Source of the DNA: Achromobacter arsenitoxydans SY8
GTDB taxonomy: Bacteria; Pseudomonadota; Gammaproteobacteria; Burkholderiales; Burkholderiaceae_B
DNA length: 64,000 nt
Direction of reading: 5' to 3'
Assembly: GCF_000236785.1 (NCBI RefSeq)
Contig: NZ_AGUF01000031.1
Span: 31,591-95,590, forward strand
The notes below the pieces were generated by a model. That model did no database searches, was not told where the DNA came from, and saw only the letters and a program-made list of their open reading frames with translations. Made by a program: the position numbers and the translations under genes. Below, in pieces: positions 19,885-28,885 of this stretch (position 1 is its first letter; each line of letters starts with the position of its first letter).

Positions 19885-21177
19885 CTATTTCATCGGCGCC
19901 TTGTCCTGCGAGACGTCCATGATCATCCGCGTGGCCAGGTACAGGCGGGGCACGATGCTGTTGATCTGGATGTATTCGGCGTCGTTGGAGTGGGCGCCAA
20001 AGCCGCTCAGCCCCATGCCTTCGATGACGGGGCCGCGGGCCTTCAAGGCGGCAAACGCGGCATCGGTGCCGCCGCCGCTGGCGCGGTCCACCACCTTCAT
20101 GGGCAGGTCGAGTTCCTTGTAGATCTGGACCCCGTGCTGGGCCAGCGCGCGCGAGGCGGCCGTCGCCTCGAGCGGCGGGCGGCGCACTTCGAATTTGACG
20201 CTCACTTTGGACTCGGGCAGCAGCTTTTTCTGGACCCGCTCTTCCAGCGTCCGGGCCAGGGCGTCGAAGTCGGACACGCGCAGCGCCCGGGCGTCGCCCT
20301 GCGCGGTGGCCAGACCCGGGATGACGTTGCGGTTGGTGCCGGCCTGCGCGACGGTCCAGTTCAGCTTCAGGCCGTCTTCGGGCTTGGACAGCTTGTCCAG
20401 CTGAAGCAGCTGATGTGACAGTTCATACAACGCGTTGACGCCGCCTTCCGGGCGGGCGCCGGCATGCGAGGTCTTGCCTTGCACGGTCAGGTAGGCCGCG
20501 CCAATGCCGCTGGTCGCCAGGGTCAGGCGCGGCTCCATGCCGCCGCCCTCGAAGGAGAACACGGCGTCCTGGTCGGCGCCCAGGCGCGTGATGGTGCTGC
20601 GGGCGCCGGGCGAGCTGATTTCCTCATCGCCGTTGATCAGCACCGTCAGGGTGCCGTAGTCGGCAAAGCCCAGGCCCTTCAGCATCGCCAGGGTGTGGAT
20701 GATGGCGGCCACGCCGTGCTTGTCGTCGGCGATGCCCAGTCCGTAGGCCCTGTCGCCGTCCACGCGGAAGGGCTGGTCCTTGAGCATGCCATTGCGGTAG
20801 ACGGTGTCCATGTGCGCGATCAGCATGATTTTCTTGCTGCCGCTGCCCTTGAATTCGGCGTGAACCATCGGGCCGACCTTTTTGGGCGTGTCGTCCAGCC
20901 GGAAAACGTCGGTGGGCGCGATGATCTCCACCGTCCCGCCCAGCGCCTTGAGCCGGTCGCGGATCAGTTCGGCGATGCGCTCCACGCCTTCGACGTCCTT
21001 GCTGCCTGATTCGATGTTGACCAGGTCGCGCATGGTGTCCAGCATGGCCTGCTGTTGCCCCTTGGCTGCCTCGTGCACGGCGGCCACGGGGGCGGCGAGC
21101 GCCGCGTGGGCGCTCCCCAGGAAAGCCAGGGCCAGGCAGGTTCTCAGGATATGCAGGCGGGGAGGCGTGAGCGGCAT
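19885..21177 (-). CDS. Exported M20 family metallopeptidase (glutamate carboxypeptidase-like)
   Basis: A 430-residue zinc peptidase of the M20/ArgE-CPG2 group with a Sec signal peptide ending near HAALAAP. The catalytic elements are in order: LIAHMDTVY (zinc His and Asp), GLGIADDKHG (bridging Asp), NGDEEISSPG (catalytic and metal Glu), a lid domain with SHAGARPEGG, and the late zinc histidine in GFGAHSNDAEY. The closest named relatives are periplasmic carboxypeptidases of the CPG2 type that release C-terminal glutamate from peptides or folates. The precise substrate is not determinable. It is transcribed alone, between ugpQ and the ppiD leader region. Confidence 0.88.
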   Translation of the reverse strand: MPLTPPRLHILRTCLALAFLGSAHAALAAPVAAVHEAAKGQQQAMLDTMRDLVNIESGSKDVEGVERIAELIRDRLKALGGTVEIIAPTDVFRLDDTPKKVGPMVHAEFKGSGSKKIMLIAHMDTVYRNGMLKDQPFRVDGDRAYGLGIADDKHGVAAIIHTLAMLKGLGFADYGTLTVLINGDEEISSPGARSTITRLGADQDAVFSFEGGGMEPRLTLATSGIGAAYLTVQGKTSHAGARPEGGVNALYELSHQLLQLDKLSKPEDGLKLNWTVAQAGTNRNVIPGLATAQGDARALRVSDFDALARTLEERVQKKLLPESKVSVKFEVRRPPLEATAASRALAQHGVQIYKELDLPMKVVDRASGGGTDAAFAALKARGPVIEGMGLSGFGAHSNDAEYIQINSIVPRLYLATRMIMDVSQDKAPMK

Positions 21178-21457
21178 CAGTGGTTACCTTTAAGCGTGCG
21201 ATGAGGGAAGAGCCGGCCGTGGACCGGCCCGTGGGCCGCCGCGGGTGCGGGCTAACCCTGAGGCCACGATACGGGGGGGCGGGTGGGGCGGAAATGGTGA
21301 TTTCCCGGGTTGACGGCGGGGGGTATCCGTGGGGACGGCTGACCCGGGCGGCGGCCCTTGTCTCTTTCAGGCGCGCCGCAGCGCCTTCATGAATGAGAAA
21401 TGGTAAAATCCGCGGGCTGACCCGGTAACAAAGCAACAACAACCGGTATGGGAATAG
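21178..21457. other. Intergenic region with a possible promoter and short leader before a terminator
   Basis: No gene is supported here. A good -10-like TAAAAT (21404-21409) lies in a small AT-richer patch; its -35 is weak. The transcript it would start contains an unstructured AACAACAACC stretch and ends after about 65 bases at a strong terminator (21458-21481), before ppiD begins. No tRNA fits the region. Confidence 0.4.
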
Positions 21458-21481
21458 GGCGAATCGAGTTCGCCTTTTTTT
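21458..21481 (+). terminator. Strong intrinsic terminator upstream of ppiD
   Basis: GGCGAA (21458-21463) pairs with TTCGCC (21469-21474), followed by seven T residues (21475-21481). No upstream plus-strand gene needs it: the preceding gene is on the minus strand and starts at 21177. It must therefore end a short non-coding or leader transcript. Confidence 0.85.
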
Positions 21482-21537
21482 ATGCGTTTTCGTGCGGCCC
21501 CGGGCGTAACCCCCCGGAGCGCGGCAACAGGGATTCC

Positions 21538-23502
21538 ATGTTCGAATTTATTCGCAGCCATCGGCGCTGGATGCAGTTCATCCTGCTGCTTCTGATTGTG
21601 CCGTCCTTCTTCCTGGTCGGGATTCAAGGCTATGACAGCTTCATGCGTCAGGAGCCTGAGCTGGCCACGGTCGCCGGCCAGCCGATCTCACGCGCCGAGT
21701 TTGACCAGGCGCACCGCAACCAGCTGGAGCAGTTCCGCCAGCGCCTGGGCGCGCAGTTTGACCCGGCCGTGATCGACACGCCCGCGCTGCGCGAGGCCCT
21801 GCTGAACCAGCTCATCAACCAGCGCCTCCTGGCCAACGTGGCCTCGGACAACCGCTTCTCGGTCTCCGACGAAACGCTGCGCAACACCATCGCCGCCATC
21901 CCGGAAGTCCAGGACAACGGCCGCTTTTCGCCCGAGCGCTATCGCCAGGTGCTGGCCGCGCAGGGCATGTCCCCGACCTCGTTCGAAGCCGGCCTGCGCC
22001 GCGATCTGGCCGTGGCCCGCGTGCTCGAGCCCGTCGGCCAATCGGCCCGCGCGCCGGCCGAAGTCGTGTCGTCGCTGGAATCGGCCCTGACGCAGAACCG
22101 TACGGTCCAGCTGCGCCACTTCGCCGCTGCCGATTACCGGTCGCAAGTCACCGTCGCGCCCGCCGACATCCAGGCCTGGTACGACGCCAACAAGCAGCAA
22201 TTGCAGGTTCCGGAGCAGGTCCAGGTCCAATACGTGGTCCTGGACGAGGCCGCCGCCACGCAAGGCGTGCAGGTCAAGGACGAGGACCTGGCTTCGTACT
22301 ACGAACAAAACAAGAACCGCTTCGGCACGCCGGAACGCCGCCGCGCCAGCCACATCATGATCGAGCTGGCGCCGGGCGCATCTGAAGATGCGCGCAAGGC
22401 CGCCCGCGCCAAGGCCGAAGACGTGGCCAAGCAAGCAGCCGCCAATCCGTCGCAGTTCGCCGAACTGGCCAAGAAGTTCTCCCAGGACGCGGGCTCGGCG
22501 TCCAAGGGCGGCGACCTGGACTGGATCGCCCCCGGCTCCCAGCCCGCCGCGCTGGACAAGGCCATTTTCAGCCTGGCCCAGGGTCAGGTGTCGGGCGTGA
22601 TCGAAAGCCCGTTCGGCCTGCACATCGTGAAGGTCACCGAGATCCACCCGTCGGCCATCAAGCCGATGGCCGAGGTCAAGGACCAGATCACCGCCGAAGT
22701 CCGCAAGCAGATCGCCGCCCAGCGCTTTTCGGAAATGGCCACCCAGCTGAACAAGCAGGTGTACGACCAGCGCGACAGCCTGCAGCCCGCCGCCGACGCG
22801 GTCGGCCTGAAGCTGCGCACCGCCTCGGGCGTGACGCGCGAAGGCCTGCTGCCGGCCGCCAGCGTCGGCCCGGGCTCCGCCGCCGACAGCCCCGATGCCG
22901 CGCTGCTGGACAACCCGCGCGTGCGCCAGGTGCTGTTCTCGCCCGACGTGCTGCGTGAAAAGCAGAATTCGGGCGTGATCGAACTGGCGCCGGATACGAT
23001 GCTGGCCGTGCGTGTTGCGGCGGTCGAGCCGGCCCACGTGCCGCCGCTGGACAAGGTCAGCGATCTCATCCGCGGCAAGCTGCTGGACGAGCGTTCAGCC
23101 GAAGCCGCGAAGAAGGCCGGCGAAGCCGCGTTGGCGGCCGACAAGGCCAATCCCGCTGCCGCGCCCGAGGGCTTCGCGCCCGCCGTCGTCGTGTCGCGCC
23201 AGGATCCCAAGGACCTGCCGCGCCAGGTGCTGGACGCCGTGATGCGTCTGCCTGCGGCTCAACTGCCGGCCTACGCCGGTGTGCAGGCCGGTGCGGACTA
23301 CACGCTGGTTCGCGTTGAGAAGGTCGAGGCCGGCAAGACGGAAGCCGCCGACAAGGAGCGCCTGGCGCAGCAGTTGTCGGGCGCCTGGGGCCAGGCCGAA
23401 AACGAAGCCATGATCCGCATGCTGCGCGAAGAGTACAAGGTGAATGTGCTGCCGGCCGCCGCAGACGTCATCCGCGGCGATCAGCCGCAGGCCGCGGGCT
23501 GA
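21538..23502 (+). CDS. ppiD: Periplasmic folding chaperone PpiD (parvulin/SurA-like)
   Basis: PpiD is anchored in the inner membrane and helps newly exported proteins fold near the SecYEG exit. The 654-residue product has one N-terminal transmembrane helix (about 13-30, WMQFILLLLIVPSFFLVG), a SurA-like N-terminal chaperone domain with TVAGQPISRAEFD, a parvulin PPIase domain (about 260-360; RASHIMIEL, GGDLDWIAPG, FGLHIVKVTE), and a long helical C-terminal region. The ATG at 21538 is the family start; 30 upstream codons overlapping the terminator are excluded. It is preceded by a terminated leader and followed by the convergent tesA. Confidence 0.95.
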   Translation: MFEFIRSHRRWMQFILLLLIVPSFFLVGIQGYDSFMRQEPELATVAGQPISRAEFDQAHRNQLEQFRQRLGAQFDPAVIDTPALREALLNQLINQRLLANVASDNRFSVSDETLRNTIAAIPEVQDNGRFSPERYRQVLAAQGMSPTSFEAGLRRDLAVARVLEPVGQSARAPAEVVSSLESALTQNRTVQLRHFAAADYRSQVTVAPADIQAWYDANKQQLQVPEQVQVQYVVLDEAAATQGVQVKDEDLASYYEQNKNRFGTPERRRASHIMIELAPGASEDARKAARAKAEDVAKQAAANPSQFAELAKKFSQDAGSASKGGDLDWIAPGSQPAALDKAIFSLAQGQVSGVIESPFGLHIVKVTEIHPSAIKPMAEVKDQITAEVRKQIAAQRFSEMATQLNKQVYDQRDSLQPAADAVGLKLRTASGVTREGLLPAASVGPGSAADSPDAALLDNPRVRQVLFSPDVLREKQNSGVIELAPDTMLAVRVAAVEPAHVPPLDKVSDLIRGKLLDERSAEAAKKAGEAALAADKANPAAAPEGFAPAVVVSRQDPKDLPRQVLDAVMRLPAAQLPAYAGVQAGADYTLVRVEKVEAGKTEAADKERLAQQLSGAWGQAENEAMIRMLREEYKVNVLPAAADVIRGDQPQAAG

Positions 23503-23516
23503 CCCTCCCACGGCCA

Positions 23517-23546
23517 GGGCCTGTCCGCCAGCCGGCGCGCAGGCCC
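23517..23546. terminator. Weak stem-loop between ppiD and tesA
   Basis: GGGCCTG (23517-23523) pairs with CAGGCCC (23540-23546) over a 16-base loop that touches the tesA stop codon. No T run. Listed because it is the only structure between these convergent genes. Confidence 0.35.
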
Positions 23547-24193
23547 TAGTTCAACAGCGGCCGCAGCGTCGGCCACACGTTGTCCAGCAATTGAGGCTGG
23601 GCATCCTCGTTCGGATGGATGCCGTCGGCCTGGAACATCGCCCGGTTCGTTGCAATGCCTTCCATCAGGAAGGGCACGAGCCGGGCGTTTTCGTCTTTGG
23701 CAACCTTTGGGAACACCGCCGCGAAGCGCTCGGCGTAGTCGCGGCCGTAGTTGGGCGGAATCTGCATGCCGACGATCAGCACGTCGGCGTCGGCCTTGCG
23801 GGCGGCTTGCGCCATGGCGCGCAGGTTCTGCTCGGTCATGTTCAGCGGTAGTCCGCGCAGCGCATCATTTGCGCCCAGTTCCAGCACGACCACCGCGGGC
23901 GCATGCTGGCGCAGCAGCGCGGGCAGCCGCGCGACGCCGCCGCTGGTCGTGTCGCCGCTGATGCTGGCGTTGACCACCTTGAACTTCGGGTATTGTTCGG
24001 AAACCCTTGCGGACAGCAGGGGCACCCAGCCTGTCCCGCGCTTGATGCCATACTCGGCGGACAGGCTGTCGCCAACCACCAGCACGGTGCGCGGCGCGGA
24101 ACCCTGGGCCGCCGCGGCGGTCTGAGCGTGGGCGGGCGCCACCATGGCGGTGGCCAGGGCGGACACAAGAAGCAGATGGGAAAATAGGCGCAT
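23546..24193 (-). CDS. tesA: Periplasmic GDSL esterase/lysophospholipase TesA
   Basis: TesA is a periplasmic SGNH hydrolase acting on acyl thioesters, esters and lysophospholipids. From the ATG at 24193 the product is 215 residues with a signal peptide ending in AHAQ. The catalytic serine is S43 in VVGDSLSAEYG; the block III asparagine is in LELGANDALRG; D190 and H193 in DGIHPN complete the triad. Its start codon shares bases with that of the divergent ATPase gene (CATG at 24191-24194), an arrangement also broadly seen for tesA and ybbA in enterics. No clear ribosome site precedes it. Confidence 0.93.
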   Translation of the reverse strand: MRLFSHLLLVSALATAMVAPAHAQTAAAAQGSAPRTVLVVGDSLSAEYGIKRGTGWVPLLSARVSEQYPKFKVVNASISGDTTSGGVARLPALLRQHAPAVVVLELGANDALRGLPLNMTEQNLRAMAQAARKADADVLIVGMQIPPNYGRDYAERFAAVFPKVAKDENARLVPFLMEGIATNRAMFQADGIHPNEDAQPQLLDNVWPTLRPLLN

Positions 24194-24869
24194 GGATAGC
24201 AATAATTCGATCGTGGTGAAAGGGCTGGGCAAGCGGGTGGCCGATGCCGGCGGGACGCTGTCTATCCTGGAAGGCATTGATTTTACGGTCGAGGCGGGCA
24301 GCGCCGTGGCAATCACGGGCAGCTCGGGATCGGGCAAGTCGACCCTTCTGGGACTGCTGGCCGGGCTGGATGTTCCCAGCATGGGTAGCGTACACCTGGC
24401 CGGCCAGGATCTGTTCGCGCTGGACGAGGACGGCCGCGCGCGCCTGCGGGCCAATCACGTGGGCTTCGTGTTCCAGTCGTTTCAGCTATTGCCCAATCTC
24501 ACCGCGCTAGAAAACGTGATGCTGCCGCTGGAGCTGGCGGGTCAGGCGGCGCGCGACGCAGCGCAGGCCATGCTCGAGCGCGTGGGGCTGGGCGCGCGCC
24601 TGCATCACTATCCGCGCACGCTGTCGGGCGGAGAGCAGCAGCGGGTGTCGCTGGCGCGGGCCTTTGTGGTGCAGCCGGACCTGCTGTTCGCCGACGAACC
24701 GACCGGCAGCCTGGATGCCGCCACGGGCGTGACGGTCATTGACCTGATGTTCGATCTGCACCGCGAGCATGGCACCACCCTGGTGCTGGTGACGCATGAT
24801 CCGCAGCTGGCCGCCCGTTGCGGGCGCCAGTTGGTGCTGGCCGGCGGCCGGATGGTCCAGGGCAACTGA
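24192..24869 (+). CDS. ybbA: ABC transporter ATPase, YbbA/LolD-like
   Basis: A 225-residue ATP-binding subunit of the MacB/LolD class. Walker A is GSSGSGKST (43-51), the Q-loop is in FVFQSFQLLPNLTALEN, the signature is LSGGEQQRVSLARA and Walker B is LLFADEPTGSLD. In E. coli YbbA works with the large membrane protein YbbP. No FtsX-like permease gene follows here; the next gene is on the opposite strand. The partner must be elsewhere or lost. The start ATG at 24192 overlaps the tesA start by two bases; a longer frame to 24144 lies within tesA. Confidence 0.9.
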   Translation: MDSNNSIVVKGLGKRVADAGGTLSILEGIDFTVEAGSAVAITGSSGSGKSTLLGLLAGLDVPSMGSVHLAGQDLFALDEDGRARLRANHVGFVFQSFQLLPNLTALENVMLPLELAGQAARDAAQAMLERVGLGARLHHYPRTLSGGEQQRVSLARAFVVQPDLLFADEPTGSLDAATGVTVIDLMFDLHREHGTTLVLVTHDPQLAARCGRQLVLAGGRMVQGN

Positions 24870-24896
24870 CGCCCCGGCGCACCCAGGCCGGCAGGC

Positions 24897-25880
24897 TTAC
24901 TTGGACTTCGCGACGGCCTGGTTCCAGGCCGTCACCACCGCTTCGTAATCAGTAGCGGCCGCTTCCTGGCTGACCGGGAAGATCTTGATGGTCGCCAGGT
25001 CCGGCAGCGTGGTCAGGTTGGCCACGGCCACGTCGGTGCGGGTGGGGCGGCGGAAGTTCTTCACCAGTTGGGCCTCCTGCGACTCCTTGCTCAGCAGGCC
25101 ATCGTACAGGGCCTTGGCGGCATCCAGATTCTTGGCGCCCTTGATGATGAACATGCCCTCGGGCGCAAGGTAGCTGCCTTCCGTCGGGTAGACCAGCTTG
25201 ATTTCCTTCTGTCCGCCCGCTACGTATTCCTGGGCGGCGTATTCCAGCGTCATGCCCACGGCGTATTCGCCCGCGGCCACGCCCTTGTAGGTCGTGCCCG
25301 ACGAGGCCGTGACGACGGCGTTGGCGGCGATCTTGTCCAGGCCTTCCTGGCCGAACTGCTTGTACAGGCCGTACACCAGCATGTAGGCCGTGCCGCTCTT
25401 GGACGGGTCGGTGATGGCGAACTTGTTCTTCCATTGCGGCTGCATCAGGTCGGACCACGTCGCCGGGGCCGGCAGGCCCTTGAGCTGGCGCTCGTTGACC
25501 ATCATGACCATGACATGCACGTTTGTGCCTACCCACAGATCATCGGGGCCGCGGAATTGCGCGGGGATCTTGTCCAGGTCGGCGGGGCGGTAGGGCTGCA
25601 GATGCTGGCGGTAGGCGCCCAGCGTGCCGAAACCGCCGCTCCAGAACAGGTCGCCGCGCGGATTCTGCGATTCGGCTTCGATGCGCTTCATCATGGTGCC
25701 CGTGCCGCCGGTGACGGGCTGCACATTGAGCTTGGGCGACTTCTTCTTCACCGCATCCAGCGCGGTTTCGATGGTTTCGGTGTTGTTCGACGAATAGAGC
25801 ACGACGTTCTGGGCGTGGGCCGCGCCCGTTGCCAGGGCCGCGGCCAGGACGCTGTGCTGGAGAAGGTGCTTGAGTTTCAT
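24897..25880 (-). CDS. Periplasmic iron-type ABC solute-binding protein (family 1)
   Basis: A 327-residue exported binding protein: signal peptide to AAHA, then VVLYSSNNTETIETALDAV, the typical opening of AfuA/FbpA/FutA-like ferric-ion binders and of the related 2-aminoethylphosphonate and spermidine families. It lacks an obvious adjacent pair of tyrosines that coordinate iron in FbpA, so iron is not certain. It is the first gene of a three-gene operon in the order binding protein, permease, ATPase. I see no Fur-box-like sequence upstream. Confidence 0.85.
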   Translation of the reverse strand: MKLKHLLQHSVLAAALATGAAHAQNVVLYSSNNTETIETALDAVKKKSPKLNVQPVTGGTGTMMKRIEAESQNPRGDLFWSGGFGTLGAYRQHLQPYRPADLDKIPAQFRGPDDLWVGTNVHVMVMMVNERQLKGLPAPATWSDLMQPQWKNKFAITDPSKSGTAYMLVYGLYKQFGQEGLDKIAANAVVTASSGTTYKGVAAGEYAVGMTLEYAAQEYVAGGQKEIKLVYPTEGSYLAPEGMFIIKGAKNLDAAKALYDGLLSKESQEAQLVKNFRRPTRTDVAVANLTTLPDLATIKIFPVSQEAAATDYEAVVTAWNQAVAKSK

Positions 25881-25902
25881 GGGTAGCCTCTGTGCGAGTG
25901 GG

Positions 25903-27549
25903 TTATTTGCCGGAGAACAGCTTGATGCGGAATGCCTTCACGGACACGATGATGGGCAGCACGATCACCGTGACCAGGGCCGCGCCATAGGCGGACGCCA
26001 TGCCCAGCCTGCCGCCGTCGACCTGGCGGAAGATGGCGATGGGCATGGTTTCCAGACCGCCGCTGTAGGCCACGATGGACGCGGACAGCTCCGAGATGGT
26101 GGTCAACCACATCAGGATGGCGGCCGAGATGATCGACGCCTTCATCGCGGGCAGGATCACCTTGAAGAACGTCATGAGCGGGGACACGCCCAGGCTGATC
26201 GAGGCTTCCTCGATCGACTCGGGAATGTTGAACAGCACCGACGATGCGTTGCGCACCGCGAAGGGCAGGCGGCGGACCGTGTAGCACAGCACCATGATTC
26301 CCGAGGTGCCCGCCAGCACCAGCCAGCCGGTGTTGAAAGTCTGCACCAGCGCAATCCCCAGCACCGTGCCGGAGATGGTCAGGGGCAGCACCACGATGTA
26401 GTCCAGCACCTGCGTGAAGGCGCTGCGCTTCTTGATTGTCAGGTAGCTGACCAGCACCGCGAAGGCCACGCCCAGGAGCGTGGCGAGCGACGCGAACTTG
26501 AGCGAATTCAGAATCGGTTCCGGCGCGCCGTGCAGGGCGCGCTGGATGCTGGCAAGCGACCATTGCCCCCACTGCATGACCGGGCCGCTTGTCTTGGTGA
26601 AGGCCGCGATGAAGACCACGACAAGCGGCAGCAGGGACACCAGGATCACCAGACCGACGCCGCTGGTATAGAGCAGCGCCGTCCACGAACGCACGCGCAC
26701 GGCTGCCGGCGCGCGGCCCTGGGTCATGGTGTAGACCTTGCGTTCCACCACGCGCTTCTGGAAGAACAGCACGATGGCGACGATGGCGATCGACACCACC
26801 GACATCGCGCTCTGCAGGGTGGGGCTGCCGCCCATTTCGCTGACGAAGGTGTTGTACGTCATGACGGACAGGAGCGGCACGCGGCTGCCCAGCAGCATCG
26901 CCAGCGCGAAGTTGCCCACCACCAGCGTGAACACCACCAGCGCGTTGACCAGGACGGCGGGCAACAGCACGGGCACCAGCACGCGCAGCTTGGTCAGGAA
27001 CGGCGGCGTGCCCAGGCTCAGGCCAGCTTCCTCGAGCTGGCCGTCGAACCCGCGTAGCGCGGCCAGCACGCCCAGGTAGATGTACGTGTAATAGACCAGG
27101 GTCATGGAGAAGACCATGCCCGTCCAGCCGTAGAACGAGGGCAGTGAGATGCCCGCGTCGCCCAGCAGATTGGTCAGCAGGCCATTGTTGCCCAGGATGA
27201 GCAGCCAGGACTGGCCCACGATGATCTCCGGGATCACGATGGTCAGCACCGGCAGGATGGCCACCAGGTTCTTCAGCGGGAAGTCGTAGCGCGCCACCAT
27301 GTAGGCGAAAGGCACGCCCACCAGCACGGTGCAGGTGGTGACGGTCAGGCCCAGGATCAGCGTGTTGCCGAAGGCCTCCACGTATTGCGAATCGGCCAGC
27401 AGGGCCTTGAACCCCTCCAGCGTGAAGCCGCCGTCCTGGCCCGTGATGCTGTTGCCGAAGAGCACGCCCAGCGGATACAGCACGAAGAACAGCAGCAGGA
27501 CCAGGCTGATCGCGGTCAGGATGCCCCAGGGCCACCATTTGATTTTCAT
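25903..27549 (-). CDS. Two-domain ABC permease, iron/phosphonate type (FbpB-like)
   Basis: A 548-residue inner-membrane permease made of two fused six-helix BPD_transp_1 domains, residues about 1-270 and 300-548. Each half carries the EAA-type coupling loop (EEAGLSLG in the first half, EEASISLG in the second) that contacts the ATPase. This FbpB layout is characteristic of ferric-iron and related family-1 importers. It lies 13 bases from the ATPase gene stop to start region and 22 bases from the binding-protein gene, consistent with one operon. Confidence 0.93.
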   Translation of the reverse strand: MKIKWWPWGILTAISLVLLLFFVLYPLGVLFGNSITGQDGGFTLEGFKALLADSQYVEAFGNTLILGLTVTTCTVLVGVPFAYMVARYDFPLKNLVAILPVLTIVIPEIIVGQSWLLILGNNGLLTNLLGDAGISLPSFYGWTGMVFSMTLVYYTYIYLGVLAALRGFDGQLEEAGLSLGTPPFLTKLRVLVPVLLPAVLVNALVVFTLVVGNFALAMLLGSRVPLLSVMTYNTFVSEMGGSPTLQSAMSVVSIAIVAIVLFFQKRVVERKVYTMTQGRAPAAVRVRSWTALLYTSGVGLVILVSLLPLVVVFIAAFTKTSGPVMQWGQWSLASIQRALHGAPEPILNSLKFASLATLLGVAFAVLVSYLTIKKRSAFTQVLDYIVVLPLTISGTVLGIALVQTFNTGWLVLAGTSGIMVLCYTVRRLPFAVRNASSVLFNIPESIEEASISLGVSPLMTFFKVILPAMKASIISAAILMWLTTISELSASIVAYSGGLETMPIAIFRQVDGGRLGMASAYGAALVTVIVLPIIVSVKAFRIKLFSGK

Positions 27550-27562
27550 GGCGTGCGCGTCC

Positions 27563-28639
27563 TCAGGCGTTGACGACGCGGCTGTCCGCGGGAATCAGCA
27601 CTTGCACGGACTCGCCCGGCTGGAACTGCGCCACCATGTTGCCGGCGTGCAGTTCGACGCGGATCTCCGAGCCGTTGGCCAGCGCGATGCGATAGGCGGT
27701 CTTGAAGCCCAGGTACTGCCGGCGCAGGACCTTGCCGGGCAGCGTGTTGGGCACGTAGGGCGCGGGGGCCATCAGGGCCAGCTCTTCGGGCCGCGCGATC
27801 AGCACGCCCTGCGAGTCCAGCCCCGCGCCGCCCTGCATGCCGTCGAACTGCATGCCGCACAGTTCATAGCGCACATGGCCGGCCGGCGCTCCTTCCAGAC
27901 CGGTGCGGGCGGGCACGGGAATCACGTTGGCCGAACCGATGAAGTCGGCCACGTAGGCGTTGACGGGCGTGCCGTAGAGTTCTTCCGGCGTGCCCAGTTG
28001 GGCGATGTCGCCGTGGTCCATGATGGCGATGCGGTCCGACATGGCCAGGGCCTCTTCCTGGTCGTGCGTGACGAACACCGTGGTGATGCCGGCTTCGCGC
28101 ACCAGGTCCAGGATCACGTCGCGCATTTGCAGCCGCATCTTGGCGTCCAGGTTCGACAGCGGTTCGTCCATCAGCAGCACGCGCGGGCGGATGACGAGCG
28201 CGCGCGCCAGCGCGACGCGCTGGCGTTGCCCGCCGCTCATCTGCGCCGGATAGCGGTCGGACAGGGGCAGCAGGCCCACTTTGTCCAGCGCTTCGTTGAC
28301 GCGCCGCGCAATCTCGGCGCGCGCCACGCCGCGGGCGCGCAGGCCGTAGGCGACGTTGTCGAAGGCGGTCTTGTCGGGAAACAGCGCGTAGTCCTGGAAC
28401 ACCATGCCGATGTCGCGGCGGTGCGCGGACACGTGGGTCACGTCGTCCTGGTCGAACAGCAGGCGGCCGCCATCCGGCGCGTAGAAGCCCGCGATGCAGC
28501 GCAGCAGGGTGGTTTTGCCGCAGCCGCTGGGGCCGAGCAGGGTGTAGAACGCCCCGTCGGGAATGTGCAGGGAGAGGTTGCGCAGCACCTGCTGCCCGCC
28601 GAAAGTCTTGACGATGCCGTCTACCGTAATCGAAGCCAT
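27563..28639 (-). CDS. ABC transporter ATPase (FbpC/PotA-like)
   Basis: A 358-residue ATPase with Walker A GPSGCGKTT (35-43 region), Q-loop VFQDYALFPDKTAFDN, signature MSGGQRQRVALARAL, Walker B LLMDEPLSNLD and a C-terminal TOBE domain (about 270-358) that often carries regulation. LSNLDAKMR is typical of the CUT1/iron importer class. As the promoter-proximal gene of the minus-strand operon, it is read first, followed by the permease and binding protein. A 246-base gap separates it from the divergent LysR gene. Confidence 0.94.
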   Translation of the reverse strand: MASITVDGIVKTFGGQQVLRNLSLHIPDGAFYTLLGPSGCGKTTLLRCIAGFYAPDGGRLLFDQDDVTHVSAHRRDIGMVFQDYALFPDKTAFDNVAYGLRARGVARAEIARRVNEALDKVGLLPLSDRYPAQMSGGQRQRVALARALVIRPRVLLMDEPLSNLDAKMRLQMRDVILDLVREAGITTVFVTHDQEEALAMSDRIAIMDHGDIAQLGTPEELYGTPVNAYVADFIGSANVIPVPARTGLEGAPAGHVRYELCGMQFDGMQGGAGLDSQGVLIARPEELALMAPAPYVPNTLPGKVLRRQYLGFKTAYRIALANGSEIRVELHAGNMVAQFQPGESVQVLIPADSRVVNA

Positions 28640-28885
28640 GTGGGTTCCTGCCTAAGGTTGCAGGCATGATAGGAACCGCGCCCGCCGGCGACCAGCAGTG
28701 TTTTTTAAGGCGTGGCGTTAGATTTTCTAAGAGGTCGGCGCGTCGCCTATCCCCTAGAATGCGGCTGAACAGGGCTGGCGGCGAAAGCCGGCCGCGCCCC
28801 GACAATAAATAGACGACAAGGGTAATAGTGGGAAAGAGCAGCACAGCGCGGCGCCTGAAGGGCGCTCGGGCGGGCCTTGCCTGAC

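Noticed and set aside
18160-20418. A 752-codon open frame antisense to rlmJ, ugpQ and the M20 peptidase
   Set aside because: It spans three unrelated genes and their gaps, which real genes do not, and has no family motif.
21178-21480. A tRNA gene before the terminator upstream of ppiD
   Set aside because: No acceptor stem, anticodon arm or T-loop GTTCGAATC pattern could be fitted.
28640-28885. A Fur box before the iron-type ABC operon
   Set aside because: No GATAATGATAATC-like sequence was found, so iron control is not supported by this sequence.
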